IMG/VR virus record: IMGVR_UViG_3300044712_000810
Coordinates: 186,001 to 250,000 of that record
From: a virus
DNA: 64,000 bases
Strand: one strand, 5' to 3'
Position numbers and translations under genes: made by a program. The stretch's first letter is position 1. Each line of letters starts with the position of its first letter. Below, in pieces: positions 42,678 to 50,378 of this stretch. Under the pieces are notes generated by a model that was given only the letters and a program-made list of their open reading frames with translations, was not told where the DNA came from and did no database searches.

Positions 42678-43139
42678 TTACTCTCCTGTAAGAATGTGAA
42701 CAAATACTGGTTTATTTAACTTTTTCATGTAAGTAATCATGTGTTCGGTTCCTTTTGATTTCCCATCCCAAATAGCAATGAGAATATTTGCATAATTTCC
42801 CATTTGTTCATTTCTTACAAATCCAGCTAACTTATTATATTGATATTCACGTTCTGTAACTCGAGTAATACCAAATCTATCAGTTCTTTCTATTTTTTGT
42901 ATTTTTGTAGCAATAATTTTTTTCTCAACTGAAAGATCTTTCCATAATGCTGGAAAGAAAATTATTTTAAGTTGATTTTCATAACCATACATTTCACCAA
43001 ATGTATCCGCGCCTTTAGCACAACCAGAAATCACTTCAGTTATTTTAAAATTATTAGTTTCACAAATGTTATCAATAATAGTATTAAACTCTGATTGAGT
43101 AATTTTAATATTTCTGGAACCTGCTATTATAACTCTCAT
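42678..43139 (-). CDS. SLOG-superfamily (YspA/DUF2493-like) protein
   Basis: A 153-aa protein. MRVIIAGSR at the start, SGCAKGAD (residues 38-45), FPALWKD, AGFVRNEQM and GTEHMI are the signature blocks of the DprA/YpsA-related SLOG nucleotide-binding fold. Known SLOG domains bind or process NAD- or ADP-ribose-type ligands. It lies between two small membrane proteins, a context reminiscent of nucleotide-signalling effectors (inference). Confidence 0.85.
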   Translation of the reverse strand: MRVIIAGSRNIKITQSEFNTIIDNICETNNFKITEVISGCAKGADTFGEMYGYENQLKIIFFPALWKDLSVEKKIIATKIQKIERTDRFGITRVTEREYQYNKLAGFVRNEQMGNYANILIAIWDGKSKGTEHMITYMKKLNKPVFVHILTGE

Positions 43140-43144
43140 AGATC

Positions 43145-43273
43145 TTATGAAATTTTCAACCAGGTTAAAAGAGTTATCGCAAAAACTGCTGCGCCGAATA
43201 AAAATACTAGAACCATTTTAAGATCGTGTTTATCATCTTCACGAACTATATTTAACTTGGGAATACTCATCAT
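43145..43273 (-). CDS. 42-aa membrane protein before SLOG gene
   Basis: MMSIPKLNIVREDDKHDLKM followed by a transmembrane helix (LVFLFGAAVFAITLLTWL) and a KIS end. SD GAGGAAAA lies before the ATG. It ends 5 bases before the SLOG start. Too short for most ORF cut-offs. Confidence 0.7.
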   Translation of the reverse strand: MMSIPKLNIVREDDKHDLKMVLVFLFGAAVFAITLLTWLKIS

Positions 43274-43368
43274 ACATTTTTCCTCGCTTATATACCTAAA
43301 TATTTCGGCATCCGCCAATTATATGTTATGTTTTTTCAACGCATGAATAATAATAAAAGGGGTTTTAT

Positions 43369-43399
43369 GAATCGGGCCGGATTACTCCAAGCCCGATTC
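43369..43399 (-). terminator. Terminator overlapping gene end
   Basis: GAATCGGGC pairs with GCCCGATTC; on the minus strand ATAAAACCCCTTTTATTATT follows. The hairpin uses the last codons of the gene at 43382. Confidence 0.75.
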
Positions 43400-43783
43400 A
43401 GGTATTGCTTTCGGAATTTCGAATTGAATGTTTATTTTCTTAAAAAATTCATCCTCGATTATCTTCACAATCGTTTCGAGTTTACGAGGATAGTATGTAT
43501 TGATGAAATGAAAGAGTTCGACATACTCTGTAGCATTTGAAATGCCAAGATTTTTTTCAATTCCAATTAAAATAGGATGTCTATCTCCTGCAGAGGATTG
43601 TGAAATTCTAGCAGATATATTAAGTTTTTTATTAAATAGTGTTTTACCACTACTTACAAAACCAAGGCATCGCAATATTTTGCGAGAGTGACTAGTGACA
43701 TATGGAGGTACACTATTTGATTGTTTAAATCTTTGACGGAATTCGAAAAGTTTATGATAATACAATTCAAAAAATGATTGCAT
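43382..43783 (-). CDS. Unknown protein, no clear CTM
   Basis: A 133-aa protein of unknown function. It follows three CTM-type genes but lacks the terminal motif (ends PKAIPESGLE). SD GGGAG. Last in the operon. Confidence 0.75.
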   Translation of the reverse strand: MQSFFELYYHKLFEFRQRFKQSNSVPPYVTSHSRKILRCLGFVSSGKTLFNKKLNISARISQSSAGDRHPILIGIEKNLGISNATEYVELFHFINTYYPRKLETIVKIIEDEFFKKINIQFEIPKAIPESGLE

Positions 43784-44107
43784 CTAAATCTCCCTAATTA
43801 AATGTTTGGTCATTAGTTCAGTTGCAAGTTTATAATCGGTCCAATCAGATTTGTACAACATTTGTGGAAAACTACTAACTTTATTACCATTCATATAAAT
43901 CCATGGCACTGCTTCACGATATGTATGATCAAACGAAAATCCAGCATGATATATATTAAAACGTATATTCACCGATGCTAAAAATATAGAAAGATCATCG
44001 CGAACTATATCATGTTGATTTATACCATCTTGATATATTTTTTTATATATCATTTCATTGTATATATCACAAATATTAACAAAATCGAAAAATCGTTTAC
44101 CAGTCAT
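43784..44107 (-). CDS. CTM-like protein
   Basis: A 107-aa protein of unknown function ending DYKLATELMTKHLIREI. SD TGGAGG comes from the upstream LEAL codons, with an ATGA junction. Confidence 0.8.
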   Translation of the reverse strand: MTGKRFFDFVNICDIYNEMIYKKIYQDGINQHDIVRDDLSIFLASVNIRFNIYHAGFSFDHTYREAVPWIYMNGNKVSSFPQMLYKSDWTDYKLATELMTKHLIREI

Positions 44108-44415
44108 AGTGCCTCCAACATAGTTTTCATAACTTGAAATTGAAATTCTTCAAGTGTTTCAAAGTTACGAAGAACATACTCATACAATGTGAGTATGTGT
44201 CCTGTTGCATTTTGCACATAAACATATTCACCATGTATAGTTACATATTTATTATATATTAAATTCATAGCTATTTCTTGACGTTTTTCAATAGGAAATG
44301 TATTAAGAAATTCATTAAATATATTACATAAATGTTTAACATCTGCTGTATTTTTATAAATCGACAATTTCGGATTTGAGGATATCGATGTAGATATCAT
44401 CGAATTGTCCGTCAT
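44104..44415 (-). CDS. CTM-like protein
   Basis: A 103-aa protein of unknown function ending LEEFQFQVMKTMLEAL. The start at 44415 (MTDNSMIST) has SD TTGGAGGA and lies 62 bases inside the upstream gene. Confidence 0.75.
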   Translation of the reverse strand: MTDNSMISTSISSNPKLSIYKNTADVKHLCNIFNEFLNTFPIEKRQEIAMNLIYNKYVTIHGEYVYVQNATGHILTLYEYVLRNFETLEEFQFQVMKTMLEAL

Positions 44416-44716
44416 GAAGTTCCTCCAAGTAAGTAAACAATGGCCATGCCCGGTATTGACCAGTCTTTGATCCAATAGTATGGATATTCAAATATATAGC
44501 ATTACGTTTGATATTAAACTGTATAAAGTCAATAGGTTTTGGGCCAGTCCATTTTAAATTATCTGGAGGTCTTATATTGTGAACATTTGATACATCATAT
44601 CCAAGTTTTTTAAATATAAGTTCAACATATCCTGCTAACTTTTCTGTTTCATCATATTTTTCCGGAATTAGGATTTTATTTATTATTTCTTTAATAAAAG
44701 AGAGTTTGTCGTCCAT
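44354..44716 (-). CDS. CTM-like protein, first of operon
   Basis: A 120-aa protein of unknown function ending FDDIYIDILKSEIVDL. The start at 44716 (MDDKLSF) follows SD AGGAG and the promoter at 44734. Confidence 0.75.
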   Translation of the reverse strand: MDDKLSFIKEIINKILIPEKYDETEKLAGYVELIFKKLGYDVSNVHNIRPPDNLKWTGPKPIDFIQFNIKRNAIYLNIHTIGSKTGQYRAWPLFTYLEELHDGQFDDIYIDILKSEIVDL

Positions 44717-44733
44717 ACTTTCTCCTGTTTCAA

Positions 44734-44748
44734 TATTTCTATATATAA
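44734..44748 (-). promoter_or_regulatory. Putative phage promoter, TATAGAAATA type
   Basis: On the minus strand TTATATATAGAAATA, about 18 bases before the ATG at 44716. Confidence 0.7.
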
Positions 44749-44781
44749 CTATCAAATATTAAATTAAACATTCAACTAAAT

Positions 44782-44795
44782 CATATAGAAATATT
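44782..44795 (+). promoter_or_regulatory. Putative phage promoter of short transcript
   Basis: CATATAGAAATATT, ending 4 bases before an ATG at 44800. Confidence 0.7.
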
Positions 44796-44799
44796 ACTG

Positions 44800-44937
44800 A
44801 TGAAGAAGTGTCCCGCATTGTGTGCGACATTGACTTCATGTGGAGAGAATGCGGTATACCCGGCCAATTCATGTACCGCATTAATGTTCAAGATCTGCTG
44901 GAGGCACAATATGTCTCATGCTCGAGATCGTCCCTAG
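44800..44937 (+). CDS. Possible leaderless 45-aa Cys-containing peptide
   Basis: The ORF from the ATG at 44800 begins MKKCPALCATLTSCGENAVY and ends SHARDRP, with five Cys. There is no SD, but the ATG falls where transcription should start for the promoter 5 bases upstream. Alternatively the whole 44800-45010 stretch is a non-coding RNA. It is visibly GC-richer than its surroundings. Confidence 0.4.
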   Translation: MKKCPALCATLTSCGENAVYPANSCTALMFKICWRHNMSHARDRP

Positions 44938-44976
44938 GAAGATTAAGAACTCAACCCAACTCAGCAATGGCTTTAA

Positions 44977-45010
44977 GGGGGTCTGCCGGCCCCCTTTTAC
45001 TTTTATTTTT
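44977..45010 (+). terminator. Terminator of short transcript
   Basis: GGGGG-TCTGCCGG-CCCCC followed by TTTTACTTTTATTTTT. Confidence 0.85.
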
Positions 45011-45017
45011 GCACGTT

Positions 45018-45031
45018 TTATATAGAAATAA
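45018..45031 (+). promoter_or_regulatory. Putative phage promoter of coiled-coil array
   Basis: TTATATAGAAATAA, about 17 bases before the ATG at 45048 and inside the T-tail of the preceding terminator. Confidence 0.75.
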
Positions 45032-45047
45032 TGCAACTGGGGGAGAC

Positions 45048-45566
45048 ATGAAAAGACAAAAAAAGAAAACACAAAGTGTCCTTTTGGACAATGCATTATT
45101 AGATGCTTATCTTTCTATTTTATTAAAGATTAAAAATGACCGTTTATTCAATGCTGTAAATATTTTTTCAAAATATGGTTTCACCGTTGATCGACATAAC
45201 TCGTGGCGTGGCGAATTAATAACAAGACATACAACTAAAAAATATATATATTTAACACCAGATATACGTACATATTTATTAACCGATGAAATGTTAAAAG
45301 AATTAAATTTAGAACATTTAAAGACAACAAAAAGATCAAGTACAGGTGCCATCGAATTAAAATTTCGTCTTGTTTGTGGCGCTATAAATGGTATGTTCTC
45401 TGTTGAATATGATGACTATGAAAAATTATTCTATCAAGGACGTGAACAAATCTTTAGAAAAGAAAAACGAGTATCAGTAGGATATTTCTTTAATAGAATA
45501 TTCACCGACGAACAAAAAGAAACACTATCACTCGACCTTATGAAGGTTTGTCTGGAGAACATATGA
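45048..45566 (+). CDS. CTM-like protein, first of coiled-coil array
   Basis: A 172-aa protein of unknown function, basic at the start (MKRQKKKTQ) and ending DEQKETLSLDLMKVCLENI. SD GGGGGAG. The frame runs upstream through the terminator to 44808, which is rejected as start. Confidence 0.8.
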   Translation: MKRQKKKTQSVLLDNALLDAYLSILLKIKNDRLFNAVNIFSKYGFTVDRHNSWRGELITRHTTKKYIYLTPDIRTYLLTDEMLKELNLEHLKTTKRSSTGAIELKFRLVCGAINGMFSVEYDDYEKLFYQGREQIFRKEKRVSVGYFFNRIFTDEQKETLSLDLMKVCLENI

Positions 45567-45958
45567 GTGAAGCTACTGACCAGAGAGAAAATTTAAGACG
45601 CATTATATTAATATGTGAAAACTTAATCAAACAAGATCAGATGCAATTATCTGAATTTTGTAAAGAATTAGAAAAACTGGAAAGTAAAACAAGAGATATA
45701 AATATTTATTGGACAATGGCACAAATGAGAGCATCTTTAAGAGCAAATATAAATAAAACTAGATATACAAATTTATGTAAAATTGTAAATAAACATGATA
45801 ATAAAAAAATTAAATACATAAGATATTCTAATAAAGGTAAATTTAGCGTAAATACCAAAACAGGGAATTTACATACGTTCTTATTTAATACATTTACAAC
45901 AAAAACTATTACAGATTTTAATGATCGTATGTTAAAAACTCTAGTTGGTAAAATATAA
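45563..45958 (+). CDS. CTM-like protein
   Basis: A 131-aa protein of unknown function, helical (DQMQLSEFCKELEKLESK), ending NDRMLKTLVGKI. ATGA overlap with SD CTGGAGA from the upstream CLENI codons. Confidence 0.8.
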   Translation: MSEATDQRENLRRIILICENLIKQDQMQLSEFCKELEKLESKTRDINIYWTMAQMRASLRANINKTRYTNLCKIVNKHDNKKIKYIRYSNKGKFSVNTKTGNLHTFLFNTFTTKTITDFNDRMLKTLVGKI

Positions 45959-45969
45959 GGAGGTGTGTC

Positions 45970-46647
45970 ATGTCAATAAATAATAAAATAGCAAGTTTCT
46001 TATTTCAAGATGATTGGAGTGACACAATAGAATATAAAAAACATAAAGAAAAAGTCAAAAAAATTGAAACTAGTGCATATATGAAAAAACCACAAGCGGT
46101 AGATGAAATAATAAATGATCTTAAAGAAAAAATTAAAATAGGTGAAGATATTTCATGTGAATGGTTACAAATATTATTACAAAAACATCCAATATTGACT
46201 AAACAATTAATTATTAATGAATTCAAAAAGTTCTTTGATGGACTTAAGACAATACCAACCGCTCCGGAAGTTACTGCCAAAGTCGATTTAATATCATCTA
46301 TGGCATCGCAACTTTCAAAGGAGCGTGAAGATATAAATAAAAAAACAAAACAATTAGAAATACAAATGAAAAAATATGAAGTACTTAAACAAAATATTGC
46401 TGGACTTGAAAAACAAAAAGCAACACAAATGAAAGAATTGAATTCAATTAAAAGTGAAGTAAATAGACAAAAAAGACTATTACAAAATTCAGCAAATACT
46501 TTAATTCCTGAAGTAACATTAAATTTAAATATCGATCAATTAATACCTAAACTTGAAAAACTTGATATAAATGTTGTAAATGCACTTATGATTCACATGG
46601 ATGATATTAAAGTGATCATACAAAAAGAAATGTTACGGAGAGTATAA
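45970..46647 (+). CDS. Coiled-coil CTM protein
   Basis: A 225-aa protein. Residues about 105-180 form a long coiled coil (QLSKEREDINKKTKQLEIQM). Then a segment SANTLIPEVTLNLNIDQLIP, found in all five genes that follow, and the CTM MDDIKVIIQKEMLRRV. It suggests an oligomer built by the coiled coil and displaying the CTM. SD AAGGAGG. Confidence 0.85.
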   Translation: MSINNKIASFLFQDDWSDTIEYKKHKEKVKKIETSAYMKKPQAVDEIINDLKEKIKIGEDISCEWLQILLQKHPILTKQLIINEFKKFFDGLKTIPTAPEVTAKVDLISSMASQLSKEREDINKKTKQLEIQMKKYEVLKQNIAGLEKQKATQMKELNSIKSEVNRQKRLLQNSANTLIPEVTLNLNIDQLIPKLEKLDINVVNALMIHMDDIKVIIQKEMLRRV

Positions 46648-47069
46648 TGACACGACTTAAAGTGGAAAATGAAATTAATGATATATTATCATCACTAGAC
46701 GGAATAGATGATCCAAAGATATACACTGCAAGTCATTTGGCCGAAGAGCTAGGACTTGTAACAAAAGAAGAGGCATTACTACAAAAATCAAGGTCACTTG
46801 ATCAAAAGGAACGTGAACTTCTTCGTAAGGAATCATTTTTAGCTGATGAACAAGCAAAAGTTAGAAAAAAAATTAATGAATTACAAAATGAAATATCACT
46901 TATACATTCAAGTTTTAATAATATGATTCCAGGGATGGCACTTAATATGGATGTTGAAGATCTTCGGAGGAAGTTATCAAAACTTCCATTCACAGTATTA
47001 GCAGGACTAAGCGAATGGCTAGACCACGCAAAGACAGAAGTACAGAAAGAGATGACGAACCGGATATAA
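46647..47069 (+). CDS. Coiled-coil CTM protein
   Basis: A 140-aa protein of unknown function: coiled coil (SRSLDQKERELLRKESFLAD), MIPGMALNMDVEDL block, CTM LDHAKTEVQKEMTNRI. TAATG junction; SD CGGAGA from the upstream R-R codons. Confidence 0.85.
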   Translation: MTRLKVENEINDILSSLDGIDDPKIYTASHLAEELGLVTKEEALLQKSRSLDQKERELLRKESFLADEQAKVRKKINELQNEISLIHSSFNNMIPGMALNMDVEDLRRKLSKLPFTVLAGLSEWLDHAKTEVQKEMTNRI

Positions 47070-47563
47070 GAGAAATTTATGAAACTGCAACAGATGTTTA
47101 TTTTCCTAATGGATTTGATGCAAGAGATCATAATTTTATGGTATTTATTGAACAACAATATAAAGATTATTGGAATAAATATTATAAAAAACGAATGACT
47201 CCAAGTGCTAAAGAAATTAAAAAACGCACAGAAGAGTTAAATGAACGAGAAACCATATTAACGATTAAAGAACAAGAATTTAAAGATCGTATAAGAAATA
47301 AAGAAGATGACATTCGAGACATTAGTAGAGATTTAAAAGGTAAAGAAATTGCAATTCATCATAAGATGGAATTAGCAGATAAAAGATTAAAACAAATTGC
47401 TGAATCGAATGAAAAAATAATCCCAGAACTTGTATTTGAAATGGATCCTACAGTAATTCAAGAAAAATTAAGTAGGATCAATATGACATTTCTTGATTGT
47501 ATGTTAAATCATATGGACGATCTTAAAGCATTAATACAAAAAGAAATGTTACGGAGGATATAA
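47015..47563 (+). CDS. Coiled-coil CTM protein
   Basis: A 182-aa protein of unknown function: basic start (MARPRKDRS), coiled coil (about 65-135), IIPELVFEMDPTVIQEKL block, CTM MDDLKALIQKEMLRRI. It overlaps the upstream gene by 55 bases; no alternative in-frame start is apparent. Confidence 0.8.
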   Translation: MARPRKDRSTERDDEPDIREIYETATDVYFPNGFDARDHNFMVFIEQQYKDYWNKYYKKRMTPSAKEIKKRTEELNERETILTIKEQEFKDRIRNKEDDIRDISRDLKGKEIAIHHKMELADKRLKQIAESNEKIIPELVFEMDPTVIQEKLSRINMTFLDCMLNHMDDLKALIQKEMLRRI

Positions 47564-48106
47564 ATGCCAAAAAAAACCAGTCTTTTCGACGATGATGATT
47601 CGCCACTTGTTGCATATTCTAAATTAAGTAAAGGTAAACGAACATATAGACATGAATTCGTCGACTTATCAAAATGTAATCGTAAACAATTTAGAGAAAT
47701 AATCAAAGACATTAATGAATTTTATGAAGATAAATATTCAAAATTAATGACACCAACGGTAAGTCGTCTTCGAAGAGAACAACAGGCATTACGTGATCAA
47801 GTTAAAGCAATAACTGCCAGACATTTTGCATTAGATGAAAAAGAAAAAAGACTTAAAGAAAGAGAAAACAGAGAAATTGAAAATAAAAAAATATTTCTTC
47901 ATAAACGTGAAACTGAAATAGAACATAGAGAAAAAACACTTAAAGATATAAATATAAGAGTATGTGAAAAAATAGTATTTGAATTGAATGAAAAATATAT
48001 AACCGACACAATTTCCGGCATTAATATAACATTTCTTTGTTGTATGCCTGATCATTTAGATCGAATCAAAGAATTAATTCAACGTGAACTACTCAACCGA
48101 GTCTAG
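47564..48106 (+). CDS. Coiled-coil CTM protein
   Basis: A 180-aa protein of unknown function: coiled coil (KEKRLKERENREIENKKIFL), then KIVFELNEKYITDTI, CTM LDRIKELIQRELLNRV. SD CGGAGG is encoded by the upstream LRRI tail. Confidence 0.85.
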   Translation: MPKKTSLFDDDDSPLVAYSKLSKGKRTYRHEFVDLSKCNRKQFREIIKDINEFYEDKYSKLMTPTVSRLRREQQALRDQVKAITARHFALDEKEKRLKERENREIENKKIFLHKRETEIEHREKTLKDINIRVCEKIVFELNEKYITDTISGINITFLCCMPDHLDRIKELIQRELLNRV

Positions 48107-48115
48107 GAGGATCAA

Positions 48116-48451
48116 ATGCACCAACAGTACATCGATCAACATGCAGATTATGTGAAATTTGCAAATGCACAAAAACTGGCATGGAATAAAAATGCCATGA
48201 TTAAAACAAAACTGCATGAGATTTTTGAACTCATGCGTGATATTCCACAACATATCCAGACAATGGGTGTTCATAATGACAAACTCGATAAAGAGTTTGA
48301 TGAAGCAATCAAAACTGCAATTTTCACAGTCGATCCTGTGGAGATTGAACAAAAGTTCAATCGTATGAGTTCTCCTATGCTTCATGGTATTCTTGAACAT
48401 ATGGATGATGTGAAAGCAATCGCACAAAAAGTATTATTGGGACGCGTATAA
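48116..48451 (+). CDS. CTM protein with conserved pre-motif block
   Basis: A 111-aa protein of unknown function: TAIFTVDPVEIEQKFNRM, then CTM MDDVKAIAQKVLLGRV. SD AGGAGGA. Somewhat GC-richer than the preceding genes. Confidence 0.8.
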   Translation: MHQQYIDQHADYVKFANAQKLAWNKNAMIKTKLHEIFELMRDIPQHIQTMGVHNDKLDKEFDEAIKTAIFTVDPVEIEQKFNRMSSPMLHGILEHMDDVKAIAQKVLLGRV

Positions 48452-48768
48452 TGAAACCAGAAGATATGGTATATATAACGGAGGAGGAAAAACGCCTCAA
48501 GATAGATGCTACAGATAGAATAACAGAGATTGATAATCTGCATAAAACTTATGCAGTATTATTTGAGCAAATGAATGAAATCAATCAAAAAATTAAACAA
48601 ATTCAAAGATTGATGCAAGAAAAGCTCACCGAAGTCATTTTTACATTGGATATGACTGAAATTGATAATAAACTTGAGAAACTTGATGTACAAGTTCTCG
48701 GTCTTATGGCTGCTCACATTGACGGGGTGAAAATTCTCATCCAGAAGAAAATGACTGAAAAAGTCTAG
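48451..48768 (+). CDS. Coiled-coil CTM protein
   Basis: A 105-aa protein of unknown function: short coiled coil, EVIFTLDMTEIDNKLEKL, CTM IDGVKILIQKKMTEKV. TAATG junction. Confidence 0.8.
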   Translation: MKPEDMVYITEEEKRLKIDATDRITEIDNLHKTYAVLFEQMNEINQKIKQIQRLMQEKLTEVIFTLDMTEIDNKLEKLDVQVLGLMAAHIDGVKILIQKKMTEKV

Positions 48769-48778
48769 GAGACAACAC

Positions 48779-49186
48779 ATGACGTTACAGCAGAGGATTG
48801 AAAAAGATAGAATTGTTGCAATGAAAGATAAAAACATAGCAGTAAAAAATGAACTTACCGTTATTCTCGGTGAGTTTCAACGTGTTAACGACGGTAAACC
48901 GATTGACGACAATACGGCAATTGGTGAACTTATCAAAATGAAAAAAAATGAGATCGAACTCCTCAAAGCAAAAGGTGAGTCGAGTTCTGTATTTATGGAT
49001 CTCATGAAGATATATTTGCCCGAAATGGCAACCGATGATGATATCCGTGAGTTTATTAAGACTTTGGATTTGAATAAATATCCGAAGTTTGAAATGAACA
49101 TGAAGGATATCATGGCTCACTTTGGAAAACTCGCAGATGGAAAACGTGTATCTGCAATTCTACAGGAGTTTAAAAATGGAAATTAA
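48779..49186 (+). CDS. YqeY-like protein (GatB/YqeY domain)
   Basis: A 135-aa protein. MTLQQRIEKDRIVAMKDKNI matches the start of YqeY proteins, and EIELLKAKGESSS, IYLPEMATDDDIREFI and FGKLADGKRVSAILQEF match its second half (YLPxQxSxxEI, GKxMGxL). YqeY is related to the tail of the tRNA amidotransferase GatB; its function is unclear, and phages are known to carry it. SD AGGAG. Confidence 0.85.
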   Translation: MTLQQRIEKDRIVAMKDKNIAVKNELTVILGEFQRVNDGKPIDDNTAIGELIKMKKNEIELLKAKGESSSVFMDLMKIYLPEMATDDDIREFIKTLDLNKYPKFEMNMKDIMAHFGKLADGKRVSAILQEFKNGN

Positions 49187-49445
49187 GGAATTCACAGCCG
49201 ATAATATTGATGAATTTGTTGATCATTATAATAATCTTTCCAATGGATTTGCACATAAGGATGACAAATATCTTTATATCTGTCTTGGAACAGATAATGC
49301 GGATCAACATACTTTTGGAGATCCTGATGGGGATAACATTAGTGTTATCCGAAATGAAATGGGGACAACATATAAACTTAAAATAGAAAATCTGCATATG
49401 CGCGTTGCAGTGCAAGGCACAGCAGATGATCGGGTGATGCACTAA
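49176..49445 (+). CDS. Unknown small acidic protein
   Basis: An 89-aa protein of unknown function. The start at 49176 (MEIKEFTADN) follows SD AGGAG; the frame is open earlier inside yqeY. TAATG junction with the next gene. Confidence 0.75.
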   Translation: MEIKEFTADNIDEFVDHYNNLSNGFAHKDDKYLYICLGTDNADQHTFGDPDGDNISVIRNEMGTTYKLKIENLHMRVAVQGTADDRVMH

Positions 49446-49723
49446 TGGTATTTAATCCATTTGCACCGGTTGATCCGCTGGTATATAAATTTTATATGGA
49501 AAAAAGTAATGAGAATGTGTTATTCACATGTCTCGATAAAACACTTACAATAACAGTAACATCAAACGGTAATGAACCGATGATGATTATTGATGAAGAT
49601 GAAATCGACCATGAAGAAATTCATGGCTTCGGTAAAATCATTCATCGCATCGAAGAATTTCCACCAGAGTGGGGTCGCGATGTAAGAACACAAATAATTG
49701 GTACTCTTTACGAGATACTTTAA
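49445..49723 (+). CDS. Unknown small acidic protein, last of operon
   Basis: A 92-aa protein of unknown function, rich in Asp and Glu (MIIDEDEIDHEEIHG). No CTM. Confidence 0.75.
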   Translation: MVFNPFAPVDPLVYKFYMEKSNENVLFTCLDKTLTITVTSNGNEPMMIIDEDEIDHEEIHGFGKIIHRIEEFPPEWGRDVRTQIIGTLYEIL

Positions 49724-49727
49724 CCAA

Positions 49728-49756
49728 TGGCCCTTCGGGGCCATTTTTATTTTTTT
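49728..49756 (+). terminator. Terminator of coiled-coil array
   Basis: TGGCCC-TTCG-GGGCCA followed by TTTTTATTTTTTT. Confidence 0.92.
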
Positions 49757-49771
49757 AATATTCTAAAATTT

Positions 49772-49785
49772 AATATAGAAATTAT
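49772..49785 (+). promoter_or_regulatory. Putative phage promoter of small RNA
   Basis: AATATAGAAATTAT, directly after a terminator and upstream of a structured stretch without a convincing gene. Confidence 0.65.
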
Positions 49786-49789
49786 AGTA

Positions 49790-49904
49790 ACGTAGTTAGC
49801 AATAACTTCCAGGAGGTATGACAAGGGTCATCCCCTCCTCCTCATACAGCAATGTGATGAGGTCTCCGACCGGTAGAAGCTCCCCGCAAGGGGAGCTTTT
49901 ATTG
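49790..49904 (+). ncRNA. Candidate structured small RNA
   Basis: About 115-130 nt between a promoter motif and a terminator. Three hairpins are visible: GGAGG-TATGAC ... GTCAT-CC-CCTCC; CCTCAT-(11)-ATGAGG; and the terminator AAGCTCCCC-GCAA-GGGGAGCTT. The AGGAGG in the first stem would be hidden from ribosomes, and the only ATG there has no stop before the terminator, so coding is unlikely. Function unknown; a regulatory RNA or ribosome-binding decoy is conceivable. Confidence 0.55.
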
Positions 49905-49915
49905 TTATTTTTTTT
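49877..49915 (+). terminator. Terminator of small RNA
   Basis: AAGCTCCCC-GCAA-GGGGAGCTT followed by TTATTGTTATTTTTTTT. Confidence 0.9.
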
Positions 49916-49918
49916 GCT

Positions 49919-49943
49919 AAAAAAAAGAGGGCCCTTTCGGGCC
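49919..49943 (-). terminator. Terminator of lipoprotein gene
   Basis: On the minus strand GGCCC-GAAA-GGGCC followed by CTCTTTTTTTT. Confidence 0.9.
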
Positions 49944-49950
49944 ATCTTTA

Positions 49951-50301
49951 TTACTCTGCTGCCTTGATGTCGGTCAGCAGATATTCTGTTTCAGGTGAAC
50001 ACAGAAGACCGGGTTTCACCTTGACCTGCTTGTAAGTCACAATGACTTTCTTGCCGGCGAGAGAATTTGCCTTCTTGATCAATGTGCCGTCATCGCCTTC
50101 GTATGAGAATGCCCACAGATTGGCCTGTTCGTTTGAACTCACGGCCATGTTCAACTGCCCTTCATAGGTCTTGCAGTTGCTTCCCTTTTTGGAGAACTTG
50201 ATCAGTGTTCCGCTTCGGAAACCTTCCGAATATGTGTTACCACAACTGACGGTAATAGCCGTCATAACCAAAACACAGAGAACCGCAATCAGTGTTTTCA
50301 T
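49951..50301 (-). CDS. Probable lipoprotein
   Basis: A 116-aa protein from the ATG at 50301 (SD AAGGAGG). Signal peptide MKTLIAVLCVLVMTAITVSC with a lipobox Cys at residue 20. The mature part (YSEGFRSGTLIKFSKKGSNC, KTYEGQL, AGKKVIVTY) resembles small envelope proteins found in bacterial genomes. About half G+C by eye, unlike its neighbours, so it was probably acquired from a bacterium. It may alter the host envelope (superinfection exclusion or lysis). Confidence 0.8.
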   Translation of the reverse strand: MKTLIAVLCVLVMTAITVSCGNTYSEGFRSGTLIKFSKKGSNCKTYEGQLNMAVSSNEQANLWAFSYEGDDGTLIKKANSLAGKKVIVTYKQVKVKPGLLCSPETEYLLTDIKAAE

Positions 50302-50327
50302 TAAATCCTCCTTGGATTTAATCAACA

Positions 50328-50340
50328 ATTTCTATATAAA
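50328..50340 (-). promoter_or_regulatory. Putative phage promoter of lipoprotein gene
   Basis: On the minus strand TTTATATAGAAAT, about 30 bases before the ATG at 50301. Confidence 0.65.
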
Positions 50341-50349
50341 ACAATAGAA

Positions 50350-50375
50350 AATAAAAAAGACCCCGAAGGGTCTTT
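50350..50375 (-). terminator. Terminator of 52486-50379 operon
   Basis: On the minus strand AAAGACCC-TTCG-GGGTCTTT, then TTTATTTTC. Confidence 0.9.
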
Positions 50376-50378
50376 GAA

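Noticed and set aside
43140-43381. Possible tRNA genes in the gaps
   Set aside because: No cloverleaf or TTCGAAT-type T-loop was found in any gap; the 43145-43273 part encodes a small membrane protein instead.
44808-45566. A 252-codon ORF starting with GTG at 44808
   Set aside because: It would read through a strong terminator (44977-45010). The ATG at 45048 has a promoter and SD GGGGGAG, so the first 80 codons are not used.
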